Shown here piece by piece: positions 34,667 through 47,130 of a DNA stretch of 64,000 nucleotides. Source of the stretch: Brachionus plicatilis (lineage: Eukaryota; Rotifera; Eurotatoria; Ploima; Brachionidae). The notes beneath the pieces were generated by a model. It was not told the DNA's origin, did not search any database, and saw only the letters and a program-made list of their open reading frames with translations. The stretch lies in NCBI GenBank assembly GCA_010279815.1, contig QEOQ01000180.1, positions 357,770 through 421,769 of the forward strand, given 5' to 3'. Within the stretch, counting starts at the first letter, position 1; each line of letters starts with the position of its first letter. The translations under genes and the position numbers were made by a program.

Positions 34667-36280
34667 TCAACTATTTGACTTTTTTCCATTAAAAATTCGA
34701 TTGGAAAATCGCTTGAGTGTATTTTTTAAGCTTTTTCTAAAATTTGAATTCAAAAATGAATAAATAAGTGGATTAGCTGCATTGTTTATATAGATTAAAT
34801 TCCAATGCAATGGATTATAATCTACCATTCCAACAGAAGTTAATAAGGCCGGAGTGTACACAACTGCCATGATCACAGTGACCACAAAAAGCATAAATGC
34901 AGTCTTTAAATTGGCAACTAAATAGTTCGAACTTGGTATTTTAGATGCGTAAATGTTCATTTTGAACCCATTTTTTTCATTTTTGGTCAACTTTTTTCTT
35001 TTCTGTAAAACGACAGTTTCCTCATTTTCATCCTCTTCCAGTATTGTGCTTTTTTGTTTTTTGTCCAATTTTTTAAAACTAACTATTGTCGAGTTTTTCG
35101 TCTGTGTTGACTTGTTATTTAACTCATCTTCCGAATAATCTTCATTGATGTCAATTCGGTTAAAAGCCTCAATCTGGTCGGATGTCTCTTTTAAAAATTT
35201 TAGTTCACAAACTTCTTGTGAATTTGGATCTTTGTGTGGTTCGGGAACACTTTTTTCGCATCCATGACTACTAATACTGCAATTGTTGGGATACAGACAA
35301 ACAAAAAAAGAATTGTTTCTCGACAATGTTGTCTCCGTTTTGAAGCTTGTGTTCTGTCTTGATCTGTGGAGAATTTCTTTGTAATAATTTTCCCTATTAG
35401 CCTTTAAATTGCGCCGTTTGGACACAACCACACACAAAAAAGCGTAGACTATGAAAATGATTGAAAAACAAAATACCACTATCAAATTTTGAAATATACG
35501 AATATACGGAAAAAGACGGATGGAAATTATTTGGTCATTGGGAAAGCAGTCCGTGGTCGGTATCCAATTAGACGGATAATTGCCATCTTTGATCGGATTG
35601 TGTTCACTGGTGACGAAAATTCTTTTTTTAAAATCTATCGCTTCTGGTTTTGCCACAGCGGCCACATCTCTTTTTCTCCTAAGATTGTAATCAAATACCA
35701 GGGTTTCGCTGGTATCGTTTAGCAAAAAAAATTCGATTCCCTTCTCATAATTATAGTAGTAATTGCTTTGTATCTGAATAAATGCGGATTGATTGGTTTT
35801 GTTCAGGGAGTTTGGATTCAGATTGTTTACCAGGTATGCTCGATGGTAGATGCCGATGGACAAGCAGCCGGCCAGAGCAATTCCAGTGCACAGCAAGAAC
35901 AAAATTGTCAATATTACTTTTGCTCTGGGAACAGTAACTATTTTCTTAAATGGGTACACTATGCAAAAAAATCGCTCAAAGGCCACCAAAGTCATCAGCA
36001 AGCAGGAATAGGTTATGTTTATGATGTTCAAAAATGAATGAAATTTGCACATAAAATCCGAGGTTATTTTGCCAATGTTCAGTTCATGGTAGCAGTTGAT
36101 AGGTATCAGAACTGCACAGCATAAAAAGTCTGTCAAAGCCAAGTGAATTATTATGAACGTAATTGATTCATTGTCCTTAAGCTTTTTCTGGTACACAGTC
36201 AAAACCAGGAAGTTTCCAATTAGGCCTATAACGCTGGTAATGAGATGCTGGCAAATAATTATTACATCGAACAATGGCAT
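34667..36280 (-). CDS. Class A (rhodopsin-like) GPCR, orphan
   Basis: Intronless 537-aa receptor. Hydrophobic segments lie near 8-30 (with GN at 22-23), 41-61 (LALTD), 80-104, 121-145, 258-287, 458-482 and 495-512. C78 before TM3 and C245 in a long second extracellular loop would pair. The TM3 end reads ERF (ERY/DRY equivalent, 102-104) followed by FCIVYPF. TM7 carries a full NPLIY (503-507), so it is a more conventional receptor than the one at 2853-4598. The third intracellular loop is unusually long, about 170 residues rich in S, N, K and E, suggesting regulatory phosphorylation. The short basic tail ends KKSNS. Amine/peptide (CCK-like) families share this layout, but no ligand can be assigned. 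The start is the first Met, one short segment ahead of TM1. Confidence 0.85.
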   Translation of the reverse strand: MPLFDVIIICQHLITSVIGLIGNFLVLTVYQKKLKDNESITFIIIHLALTDFLCCAVLIPINCYHELNIGKITSDFMCKFHSFLNIINITYSCLLMTLVAFERFFCIVYPFKKIVTVPRAKVILTILFLLCTGIALAGCLSIGIYHRAYLVNNLNPNSLNKTNQSAFIQIQSNYYYNYEKGIEFFLLNDTSETLVFDYNLRRKRDVAAVAKPEAIDFKKRIFVTSEHNPIKDGNYPSNWIPTTDCFPNDQIISIRLFPYIRIFQNLIVVFCFSIIFIVYAFLCVVVSKRRNLKANRENYYKEILHRSRQNTSFKTETTLSRNNSFFVCLYPNNCSISSHGCEKSVPEPHKDPNSQEVCELKFLKETSDQIEAFNRIDINEDYSEDELNNKSTQTKNSTIVSFKKLDKKQKSTILEEDENEETVVLQKRKKLTKNEKNGFKMNIYASKIPSSNYLVANLKTAFMLFVVTVIMAVVYTPALLTSVGMVDYNPLHWNLIYINNAANPLIYSFLNSNFRKSLKNTLKRFSNRIFNGKKSNS

Positions 36281-39200
36281 TATGCGATCTGAAAATTTAA
36301 GAAATTTAATATTGAAAAAGATGATTCAATTTTTTTATGGAGATTCAGTAAAAGAGTGAATTTTAATTTTAGCGTATTATAAAATTTTTAAAAAGATGTA
36401 AATAAAATTGCGTATTTGGTGATTAAATATCTAAAATATCGAATTCGACTGTTTTAAAAAAATAATAAATTAATAATTCAAAATTGCTCCAAGATATTTT
36501 TATTTTATTTTCTCTTAAGTCACTTGATGAAAAGGAATTTTTTTTATTAAACTAATTTGAAGTGTTAAGCCTTAAAATTTACTTTTGACGCACTTATCCA
36601 AGATATATAATGCTGTCTAAGTAAATAAACACTAATTTTTAAATTTTTAAATTTTTAAATTTTAAATTTATAAAAACAACAATTTTAGGTTTTAAAATTA
36701 TTTTATTTATTTTTTTTTGAAAAAGCTAAAATTTACAGCAAAAACGAAATCAAAATGCTGGTTAATCGAAGATTAATAAACTTAGATAAATCTTTTATGA
36801 GATTTTAAAAATATTTACTAGAACAGTATGTATGTAGATGCTTTTAGAACTAAAATGTATTGCCTTATCAGAAAAAGTTATTAATCATAAATAAATAAAA
36901 TTAGATTAAGGAATTAAAGCTTTAATTTATAAATAATTTCTGACTATTTTTTCCGTAGATTAGCTAAACCAAGCTACCTGTTATTAAAAAAAAAACAAAT
37001 ATCTGCATTTTATTTAGATTTTGTTTACAAGAAATAAAAAAAATATATATCGATCGAATTTGACTAAATGCATAAAATAAAATCATTTATTTTGTTTTAT
37101 ATTTGACATTTTAACATTTATTTATTTTGATTGTTCTAATGTATTGAGATTTTATTTTTCTTGGCTATTAGTTCAATTTCTCGAGCTAAATGCAATTAAA
37201 TTTTTAAGATCTCAAATAACAGATAAATCATGGTTTCATTGCTACTTTGAAGCTAATTTTTTGAATAAAATTAATTCCTAGAATTAAATAGTTAAATTTT
37301 ATAGAAACAAATCTAAAAAATTACTGATTATTTCCACGCATTTAGAACAAATAATTTAAGAAGCAATTAAAAACTCTATTGAAATATTAAAGACTAATTA
37401 AGTTTAAATGTTATCTTTTAATGAATTATTCAATTAAACTCTTAAAATTTATTTATCTTCTTTTTTTTTTAAAGTTTTTAATTCGAATAAAGCTTTCAGC
37501 TATCGATAGGTTCTTAAAATTTTCAAACTTAACTCTTTAGGGATTTGACTAAATTAAACAATGTATAAAAAAAATCAGCTATTTCTCTTATATACCATTA
37601 GAGCCTATCGGGAAGCAAAATTTAGCTTTAAAAAAATAGATTTTATTCATTGATATTTATAATATACACACTTAAAAATCCAAAAATATTTTCTAAAACA
37701 GTGACTTATTCTGAATTTAAACTTTACTTGATTATCTAAAAACTATCCAATAAAAGAAAATTACTAAAGTAAAAAAAATTAATCTATTATATTACGCAAT
37801 AAAACTAATCAAATCAATTATGTACAAATCTAAATTTAGAAAATCTAAAACAATTAAAATTTTAAATTCTTATTTCTCATTAAATATTCTTTTTACTTGA
37901 GAAAAAGGATTATAATCAAGATAAAAAAAATAATTCTAGATAATTTCAAAAGCTATTATTTATATAATATATTTATATAATAAAACATGCTATAAATTGA
38001 ATATTTTGTCTTAAGTTTGGTACAAGAATTTCAAAAAATCGGTTTAAGTTTCAACCTTATATAATATTATAAAAGCTAAAAACAATTACAGATATTTTCG
38101 TTGTACCTTTTTTTTTAACTTGTATTTCTATTAATAAATAAAAATTGAAAGAAATAATTAAATAATTTTCTAAGCCATTTTAAAAAAGTATGATTAAAAA
38201 AATAATTTTTTTAAATAATTTTTTTAAATAATTTTTGGAAAAATTTTCCAAATATAAAGATAATAATTCTTAAGAAAAATAATTCAGTATCTTTAAGATT
38301 TAATTATATCCTGAATGGCTCAAAATGATACTTAATTCTCTTCATTTTATAAAATTGTAAGAATATTCATCTTCCTAACTAATTAAAAAATGAAAAAAAT
38401 GTTTTCTTTTTTAATTTAATAATACTATTAAATATTAATATTCTTTTAAATTAGATCACTTGAACATATTAAAGATGGAAAGTTGATTAGATTACCACTT
38501 GAACAACAGATCAATATACGTTCAAGGATTAACTAGAAATAATACCAAATTATAATTTTTAAAAATTCAATTAAAAATAATGTCAGGAAAAGCTCAATAA
38601 TATCTAGTGAATTTTAAGATATAAATTGACAAATATAATTATAAATTGATTTTTTTTTTCAAAATTGGAATCGTGAAAAACAATTTTAGTATCAAAATTG
38701 CTTTTGTATCATTTAAAATAGAATTATTAAATTAAATCAGCCATTAGTCTATTAAATTGATTATAAAAACCATTTTCAAATGCAGTAATATTTTCAAATA
38801 GAAAAATTACTCACCAATTTATCTTGTTGTTCAAAATTTTATTCTTAATTTTAGCTTTTCTGTCTAATAAAATATAAATTTTTCTCGAACTTTAAATAAC
38901 TTCAATAATTTCACTTATCTAAAAATCATCGAAAAAATTGACTATTCAATGAAAAAATAATAAAGACACATAGATAAGACCAAAAATAATGAAAATTCAT
39001 AAAATTTAGCTTGAAAATCGTGTTCAGTTGAATGTTTCTTTTCACTTTGTTTTATCTTAAATAATTCGAGAATAAAAAAGCATATTTTTTCCTCTCTAGA
39101 GCAAATATTTGGTCTGGTAAATATTTAAAAATAAAAATTACATTTATTTTTCAAGTGCTGCCAGTACGAATGTTCTTAAAGCCAATTTGCCAATAAGAGA

Positions 39201-41700
39201 AATAAAATTCGCCCGTTTATGATATTTGCTTCAACTACTAAAAACAAAGATGACAACAAAGAATCCTTTAAAACATGCCTTTTTTAAGAATCTTCAATTT
39301 AATAATAAAAACTTGAAATTATTAATATTTAAACTTAATATAATGTTAAACAAATAGATTATTCTTCAGAATATTTTATCTAAAGGTGATCTTATACAAA
39401 ACCTTTATACAAAGAAAAACATATCGAAAAATGGAATCAACAGAAAATTGAAAAAATATTCTAACCAGTTTTTCATTTTCTAATCAATAACTAATTTTAT
39501 CGATAAACTTAGATTCCTTAAGGTAAAAAAAATATCAAATACTAATTAAAACCATAATTTTCTTAATTTATTAGAATTTTTATTTTCCATCTAAAAAAAA
39601 GAGAAAATTGGCAAGAAAAAATTTAGAATCAATAGAAACGACTTTTTAGAAGTTTTTTAAGAAGAGCTAAACAAATTATAAATGATAGTTTAATATCCTA
39701 TTCTTTTTCATTATAAACCGAAAGCAATAAAAATTTTAAACTTATTTAATTTTAAAGTAACTTTGAAATATTTGCTTCGAATTTTATACTCTCCTTTTCC
39801 TAAAATTTTATTTTTTTTATTTTTAAATTTATTGATTTAAATATTATTTTTGGTATGTTTGTAAGCCTTTTAGGTTGAAATTTTTGTTTATTCCTGGCTA
39901 ATTTATTACTTAAATAAAAATGGTAAATTAACTGGAATAAAAGCAGCAGTTAAACTTTTTTCAAAACGAAGATATCGGGCCTAGATGCTTCTAATAATGT
40001 TCCAAATTGAGAAAATCGTAAATACTGTGAGAATTTTTTTTTTTTCGATAGGATTATTTAATTTCCAAATTTCAATTATATAGATTAGATAGATCTCATT
40101 CAATGTTTATTTTAAGGTGATTAGCTTAGTTGTTGAATACTAAATAAAATCAAGTTATGAATTTAATAAGAAATTTTCATTAGGAAATTTGGTAGAAAAT
40201 TAGCCGAGAAAAATTATCAGCTCTTAATCGCATTAGACATTGACTTGTTATTCCAAATTTAAATAAAAAAGATATTGATAAACATTCTTCCAAGATAATA
40301 TTCTAATCGAAAACCGTCTTCCATACTCCTGTTTAATGACATTAAAAGAGATAATTTTTGTTTAAAATCGATTAATACTATATATTAAGTGGTAATGATG
40401 AACATAGTTTTTACAAAATTTTAGCCATTAAATCTTTTTCTTTTATCATATTTTTGGCAATTATTTAAAAATTCAAATGAAAATTTATTAATATTAAATC
40501 AAATATTGACATCTTTATATTGTGTATTAAACCGCTGCTATCAAAATTTTGTAAAATTAAAAATTCTTATTCTAGTAAAATTTAATAAAGGCAATTTCCC
40601 AAAAAACTTCTCAAATTTTTTTCTCCTGCTAAATTAAAACGAGCATTTAATTTATTCATTCTTGTTTTGTTTAAATAAGTTAAAGAAATTAAAAAAAAAA
40701 CCTCACCAAGGAAGCAACAACTGTTATAAACAACCTGAGTTGTTTAAATTCACAAGTCTCAAGTCAAGCCCGATTCGGTGAAAAAATCATCAAGTTTCTT
40801 TTTAAAAATTAAATTTATCATTTGTTTTTGTATTCTTAAAAAAATTAAATAATTGTATAGTTGACCGCAGCTTCTAGATTTTAAACTTGAAAAACATTCA
40901 TTCGTATTTTATCTTCATTTTTAACTTTTAAAGCATTTAACTATTTTAATTAATAGATATCAATTTTAATTTTTCATAAAAATATTAAATTTTTATTGTA
41001 ATTAAAGCTATTCTTATTAAATAATTATTTTGAACATTCTTGTGAATATGATAGATTTTTAAAGTTCCTAGTTTAAAGAATCTGTTAGTATTTTCTGCTT
41101 AATAAAAACTAAATTCCCATTCTAAGTGAATACTGAATTTTAAACACTAAAAGCTAATGGAAAAAAGGCTGGATTTAACCAATGAATTAAAACATTCGTT
41201 CTCCTACAAGCATACGTTTTTTAATTATTGTAAATTAAACTTTAAAGACAAATCACTTTCTTTTAAATATATATTTTATTATATATATATTATAAATATA
41301 TTATATATTTATAATATATATATATTTGAAATTTTATTGAATAAAAAACTTTTTCAAATTTTTAGAAAGTAAAATAATTAATTTTTATTATTTCTTTAAA
41401 ATATGTGTTGGACAATTATTCAATATAATACTTAAATTGAGAATTTTTAAAATAAATAACAAAGGTTTTAAAAATTTAATTTTGTTCATAAACAAATTAA
41501 TTGATTATTCCTTAGAAAAGCTCAGAAGCTATCTAATTCAAAAGCATTGAACAAATTTAAAAATTAATCAAATAAATTTAGATGGGCTTTCACAGCGAGG
41601 ATAAAAACTCATATCAATTGCCATTTAATAGTTTTGTTTATTAAACTGTTCTTATTATTTTCATTTAACTTTCTGTAGATCAAAGTTTCGTAGATGAATT
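36281..41700. other. Gene desert, part 1
   Basis: About 5.4 kb of low-complexity AT-rich DNA without a convincing coding signal on either strand. Short TTTTTAAA-type repeats occur at about 36627-36665, and a palindromic TATA-rich stretch at 41268-41330. Confidence 0.6.
41268..41330. repeat. TATA-rich palindromic microsatellite
   Basis: Self-complementary run of TATATAT/TATAAATATAT units, about 60 bp. Confidence 0.75.
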
Positions 41701-41712
41701 ATACATTTCAAT

Positions 41713-42257
41713 TAGCGTCACATACGAAATAGGTGAAAAATGTTCACATATTTATTTTTAGTTCACCTATTTTTTGTCTTATATGTAAAAATAAGTGAAA
41801 TTTTTTTTATATTCGCTTAAAAAAATTTCCATTTCAAATTTGGCTGATAATAACTAAAAAACTGAAAAAAGTAAATTTTTCGAGACTAATTTAATGATTA
41901 TGAATGTTACTAAATAAATGAAATAAGTTGATAAAATTAGTTGCATTAGACTTTTATTTATTTGTTAAATAAAGTTAAATAATAAAAAATAAAATAAAAA
42001 TCGAAAAAAAGATAAACTAGTCTAAGCAATAAAAAGGAAATTATAAACAATATATTGAAATGGCAAGAACTAGGACAGATAACAATTATAAAAAAAAATA
42101 ATTTTCAAAATTTATAATATTTAATTGATTAATGACTTGATTACTTTTATATTTTTTTACTAATAAAAATTGAAGTTACTCATAATGTTCACATGTTCGC
42201 CGATTAAACGTGTAGCAATTTCTCATAATTTATTTGTTCACCTATTACGTAATGACC
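41713..42257. mobile_element. Degenerate MITE, TIR ..ACGWAATAGGTGAA
   Basis: Left GTCACATACGAAATAGGTGAA and right TTCACCTATTACGTAATGAC are imperfect inverted repeats. Further TTCAC/GTGAA motifs lie nearby. Interior without coding capacity. Confidence 0.5.
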
Positions 42258-45190
42258 AATTAAATTAAATTGAAATTAAAAAATGAAAATAATTTTAAAT
42301 TTTAATTGTCGTATTAGGATAGAAAAAAGCTGAATTTTTTTAATCTTAAGAGTTATCTAAATAATTTTTTTTAAAGGAGAATTACTATGTCAGTTTGAGT
42401 GACCTATTCGGCTTAATAATATTCATAATAAATTTTACCTTATTCTTTCTGTTTGACAAAAACGGTTTTGTTTTGGAAACTGAAAATTTTATTTATTAAT
42501 TCATAATTAATAAATTTTCAAAATTTTTTGGAAAAATAAGTTTTCTTGAAAAGCAGTATTTACCTCTAAACTTTAAAAACAGAATTTTTTATTAAATAAA
42601 ATTATTTTAAATTAAAACTCTTTGTTTAATTATCAAAATAATTTAGCTGATGATTGACTTTAAATAATGTGTAAAATTAGGATTTTGATTGTTATTCTTG
42701 TTTTCGACCGGATTTGTACCGAGACATATTTTCATTACTCAATTAAAATTAATAAATTCATGCTAAATCAGCTTATATACTGAGACAAAATCTAACATCG
42801 GTTAATGAAAATTAATTTTTGAAGGATTATGGAGTTTTGAAAAAATCAATGCCGCCTCAAATTTTCCAAAATTCTACTGCTCATTAAAATTTTAAAGAAT
42901 GTTTCAATAAAATAAACCATTTCAGTTAATTCTATCACTCTATTTCGTATAGATAAATTTTTAAATTTTAAAGATTAAAACAGACTTGCGCAAAAGTCAG
43001 AAAAAAAGTCATTTAAAGTCTTTTTATAGTCAGTGACTTGACTTCAAAAGTCAAGTCACTGAATACTGACCACTGACTATTTATTAATTTTTTTTAAGTC
43101 TTCTGACTTTTAAATTTTAATTAAAGTCTATTAACTTGACTTTATGACTTTTAAACAACTCTAGATAAATTAATAAGAAAATTAGCTTTCTAAAATATTA
43201 AAAAACCAATTTTTCTCGTTTAATTTTACTACTTTTATTATTTTTTTAAATATTTTTGAAATAATAAAAAACTTTCCCATGCTTATTAAAAATAAAAGGA
43301 ATAATTTTCCCATGCCTATTACATTTGCTACTTTTTTCTAAAAAATAAACAAATTAGACAATAAAAATCTCAGACTTTTATCAGTTATCTTTATCGACAT
43401 TCACTTCAATATGATATATTTATCACAGTATTAGCTATGATAAATAATTTAGAAAAGAAAAAAAAATATTGAGGTAGCAAATTTTTTATTTACTTTTATG
43501 CTTTATTTTAACTTATCGTAATTTTAAACAAAATAACAAATAATAAAAAAATAACAGTAAAAATTTTCAAAATTATTTTATCAAATTTTTTATCATTATT
43601 TTGCAGAAAAATCGTTAGTCTCCAAAGTGAAATCTGCCATTGAAACTGAAAGATTTTTGTCTTAATTATTTTTTATTTGACTGAAAAATTATTTCATTTG
43701 AGATCCTAAAAGTTCAATTAAATCAGTAAAATATTTAAAAAGCTACTTTCAAAATAAATTTATTGATTCAATTATTTGTGTAATTTGAAATCGCTTTAAT
43801 AAAATTATTCCTCCTTCTCTTTTTTCTTTCAATTGCAATGATCCTAATCATTTCTTTTTCAAAAGATAAGTCTTTTAAATTTCTCAATTGATCTGTTCAT
43901 TTCATAATTTTGATAATTTGTTCACTTAATTTTAAAAAATTTCAATTTAAAATTTAGTAAAGATTATTAAATAAAAAGAGAGAAAAAAATGAACTTTAAA
44001 TTATATCTCTTATTTTAAGCAAGTTAATCTAATAATCATCAACCCTTTCATATAATTTTAATTTTAAATAAAATAAAAAGATATAAGAAGGGCATTACTT
44101 AATCACATTCTTTAATCTATGAGAGATTTCTATTAGACATCGCCATCATTTGTTTTAATTTTGTAATTAATAAATAATCGTTTCCGTCGGTAGAATTTTA
44201 TAGTTTAAAATAATAATATTATGTCTTTGCTCAAAATTTTCTGGTTCTTAGATTCAACTAGTATAAATTACTTCACACATAAAAATAAAATATCATGAAG
44301 ATAAAATTTTACATTATTAAAAAGAAACATCGAATGAAATTAAAAGTAATTGAGAACTAGAGGACTTCATCATTATTTATATGATTTCTTTTCATCAGAT
44401 TTGGAAAATTGTTTACATTAAGTCTACAATTTTTACTGTGTTATGAATTTTTCAATGAAGACTTGCAATAATATAATTCAGTTCTTTATTAAAATTCGTG
44501 TACACTAAAAAAGTCGGAGAAATTAAACTATATTGAAATCCAAAAAAAAAATTAAAATTTGCTTTTTCAATATGTTAATAATAATCAATTTTAAAACATC
44601 ATCTTATTATTTAATTCTTTAATTAAATTTGTAAGTTTTTAAGAGATTGTACTTTTTATGATTGCAAAAAGGGTAAATCCTCAAATTAAAATTACAATTT
44701 TGTTCTACTTAAAAAATCAACTCAAAAAAATAAATAAGATCAGATAATTTATACCTTATATTCAATTTTTCATGGGATGTTCCTAAAAAAATCGCGCAGT
44801 TTTTAACATGCAAAATTATTCAATTAATTTTAAATTCAAAATCAATGCCATTAATTTTTTTTATTTAATTTTTTACATATGATATATCAAAAAAACTAAA
44901 ATTTATTCATGAATATTTAAATCTGAATATTAGATAAGACAACATTTTAAATTTGACCGATTTTTAAATTTTTATTTTTTAATGCCAGAATTAATAATTT
45001 TTATTTTTGTGAAACATTGATAACTTGATATTTAAACAATGTGATAACTTTTAAAATTTTTAGAAGACGACTAAAGAAATGATATCTCCTAATTTATTTT
45101 AACTATGTTTATCTAAATATTTTTTTTCAGTTTTTGTGAAATTGAATCTTTGAAAAAAATACAAAACATTTTAGTATTCTTAAAATAATA
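42258..45190. other. Gene desert, part 2
   Basis: No gene seen. Contains the AGTC/GACT-rich cluster with a perfect hairpin at 43031-43061. Confidence 0.6.
42985..43160. repeat. AAGTC/GACTT motif cluster with perfect 14-bp-stem hairpin
   Basis: AGTC or GACT occurs more than a dozen times in 175 bp. At 43031-43061, CAGTGACTTGACTT, loop CAA, AAGTCAAGTCACTG forms a perfect stem of 14 bp. Confidence 0.75.
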
Positions 45191-45195
45191 AATCA

Positions 45196-45706
45196 TACAG
45201 TATTTATTTGACAGTAAATTTATAAGAATTTTCGCAAAATTACGAAAATTTTCTTCTTTTTCTTAATTTTTAAAAGCTTCAAAAAATGTGTCTTTTTATC
45301 GCTATCATTTGAATTTCGTAGATTTTATTATTTTTTAAACTTTTTTTTTAAATACGAAAAATTGCGCAAATTCACATTTTTTAAAGAAAAAAAGGAAAAT
45401 ATTATTAAAAAAAGATAAAAAAAGAAACTATCTGCTTTAAATCACTATCTTGGTGAGTTTAAAAATAGTTTTGTTTTTTAACTTTTTTTAACCATATTTC
45501 ATTTTAAAGAAGTGCGAATTTACACAAATTTGGTTAATTATTTTTTATAAAAAAAGCTTTAAAATTATAAAATCTACAAAATTCAAAAAAAAGGCACTAA
45601 AAAGGTACATTTTTTTATCCTTTTACAATTTACGAAAAAAGAAGAAAATTTTCTTAATATAACGTAATTATCCGAATTTCATTAAAACCGGATGTATTTC
45701 ATATCA
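45196..45706. mobile_element. Degenerate MITE with AAAATTTTCTTC arms
   Basis: The left arm (TTACGAAAATTTTCTTCTTT, then TTTGAATTTCGTAGATTTTA) is mirrored on the right (TAAAATCTACAAAATTCAAA, then AAGAAGAAAATTTTCTTAAT). The inner parts (GCGCAAATTCACATTTTTTAAA and its mirror) also pair. No coding capacity; the ends are eroded. Confidence 0.55.
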
Positions 45707-45743
45707 AAAGTTGACTTATTCCTTCTTTAAGACATTTCATATA

Positions 45744-45990
45744 CAGTACTGATTTGACACGTGGATTTTACGCAAATTTACGTAAATTTACTTTGGCCAA
45801 AAAATGACATAACAATTTTGAACAAATGTCTTAGCTTTTGACAGACCAAACATTTGTGTGTCCCTCTTACAGATTCGCTGACTTGCCATTTTTTGGCCAA
45901 AGTAAATTTATGTAAAATATCGAGAAATTTACCTTATTTTACGTAAATTTTCGTAAATTTACGTAAAATCCACGTGTCAAATCAGTACTG
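45744..45990. mobile_element. MITE, TIR CAGTACTGATTTGACACGTG, TA-flanked
   Basis: CAGTACTGATTTGACACGTG at the left is matched exactly in inverse at the right, each flanked by TA. Arms carry TTTACGTAAA motifs and TTTGGCCAAAAAATG with its mirror. About 247 bp; looks young because the ends are perfect. Confidence 0.88.
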
Positions 45991-46249
45991 TAAATTGAAC
46001 ATTGCTTTTTTTTAAATCAGTGTTCATTTTTTACAGATATGTCATTATTTCATTTAGTGACATGTTCAGTCGAATAATTACGTTATTACCATCGACCATC
46101 ATGCCAAATCAATATTGTATCATAAATGGAATTTTAAGCTCTTTTTTATTCTTAGAAATTTTAAAATATGCTTCTTGTATATTTGATAAAAAGGAATGCC
46201 AAAAGGAAAAAAAAATGCTTTCTATATTGAAAATAATGATTGTTTCAAA

Positions 46250-46970
46250 AATTTTGTCTAAAATCAGTTATTCTTTCAACTAACGAAAAAATTTCAACTT
46301 TTAATTCATGATAAATAATCTCAATTTCCTCTCCAATATTTAAATAGCCAAAATTTGAGATTCGTTGTTGTGTCAATCAAATTCTTTGCCACGTATTTAA
46401 TTTCATTAAACATGAAAAATTTCTTCCGGAAGATCAAATTAATATCTTAAAATATACCGGAAAAGGCTTGGTTATATTAAGAAACAAGCTTCTTAAGCTA
46501 CTCTTCTTAGTTTTTGAGCAGTTTTATGAGTTTTTAAAATACTATAGTCTTTAATTATCTATTACTTAATAACTTTGTCAAATTTGAGTTTCCTGAAATA
46601 AATTTTCAAAATCAACTAAGTCTTCATAATATCTGCTTCCAAATATTTTTCATCGAATATGAAACATCATTTATAAGAATTTCATGAACAAAGTTTAATT
46701 TCGCTAAATTAATCAAAAAACGCACTTCTAACTGAGTTATTAATTCATCATATTCATCCAGAGTTTTTTTTTAAGTCACAAGTTTTAAGTCTAGTTTTGT
46801 CATTGAATTAATTTTTTTTACTAAAATTAATTATCAATTTTATTTCTTTTCCCTTTCTGTCGGACAAAATTTCATGTGATCTGCATGAAATGGTAAAAAT
46901 TGTATTTCATTCAACTTTTTACATGGAGATAACTCAACATTAACCAAGAAAAATTTTTTTTAAAGTACGA
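46250..46970 (-). pseudogene. Possible decayed coding sequence downstream of AK2
   Basis: Separate minus-strand stretches read like protein rather than AT noise: CKKLNEIQFLPFHADHMKF near 46865-46925, LDEYDELITQLEVRFLINLA near 46640-46765, and LTQQRISNFGYLNIGEEIEI near 46310-46380, separated by stops and frame changes. The family is not recognised and it could be a transposon protein. The plus-strand open frame at 46002-46283 was not preferred. Confidence 0.3.
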
Positions 46971-47130
46971 CATCGCCTCAATTTAAAATTTTGAGATGCG
47001 GCAAACCGCAGTAATGCCGCAGTATTTTATAAGTAAAGATTAAATTGCAGAGTGAAATAAACATTATATATTAAAATAGATTTATTAATTTATTTAACTA
47101 TTTTACTTTAACTAAAAATTCAAAAAGAGA

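Noticed and set aside
41157..41372. 71-codon frame overlapping a TATA palindrome
   Set aside because: Half of it is Y/I translation of TATA repeats.
46002..46283. 93-codon plus-strand frame after the young MITE
   Set aside because: Hydrophobic low-complexity reading starting near the MITE edge; the minus strand there reads more protein-like.
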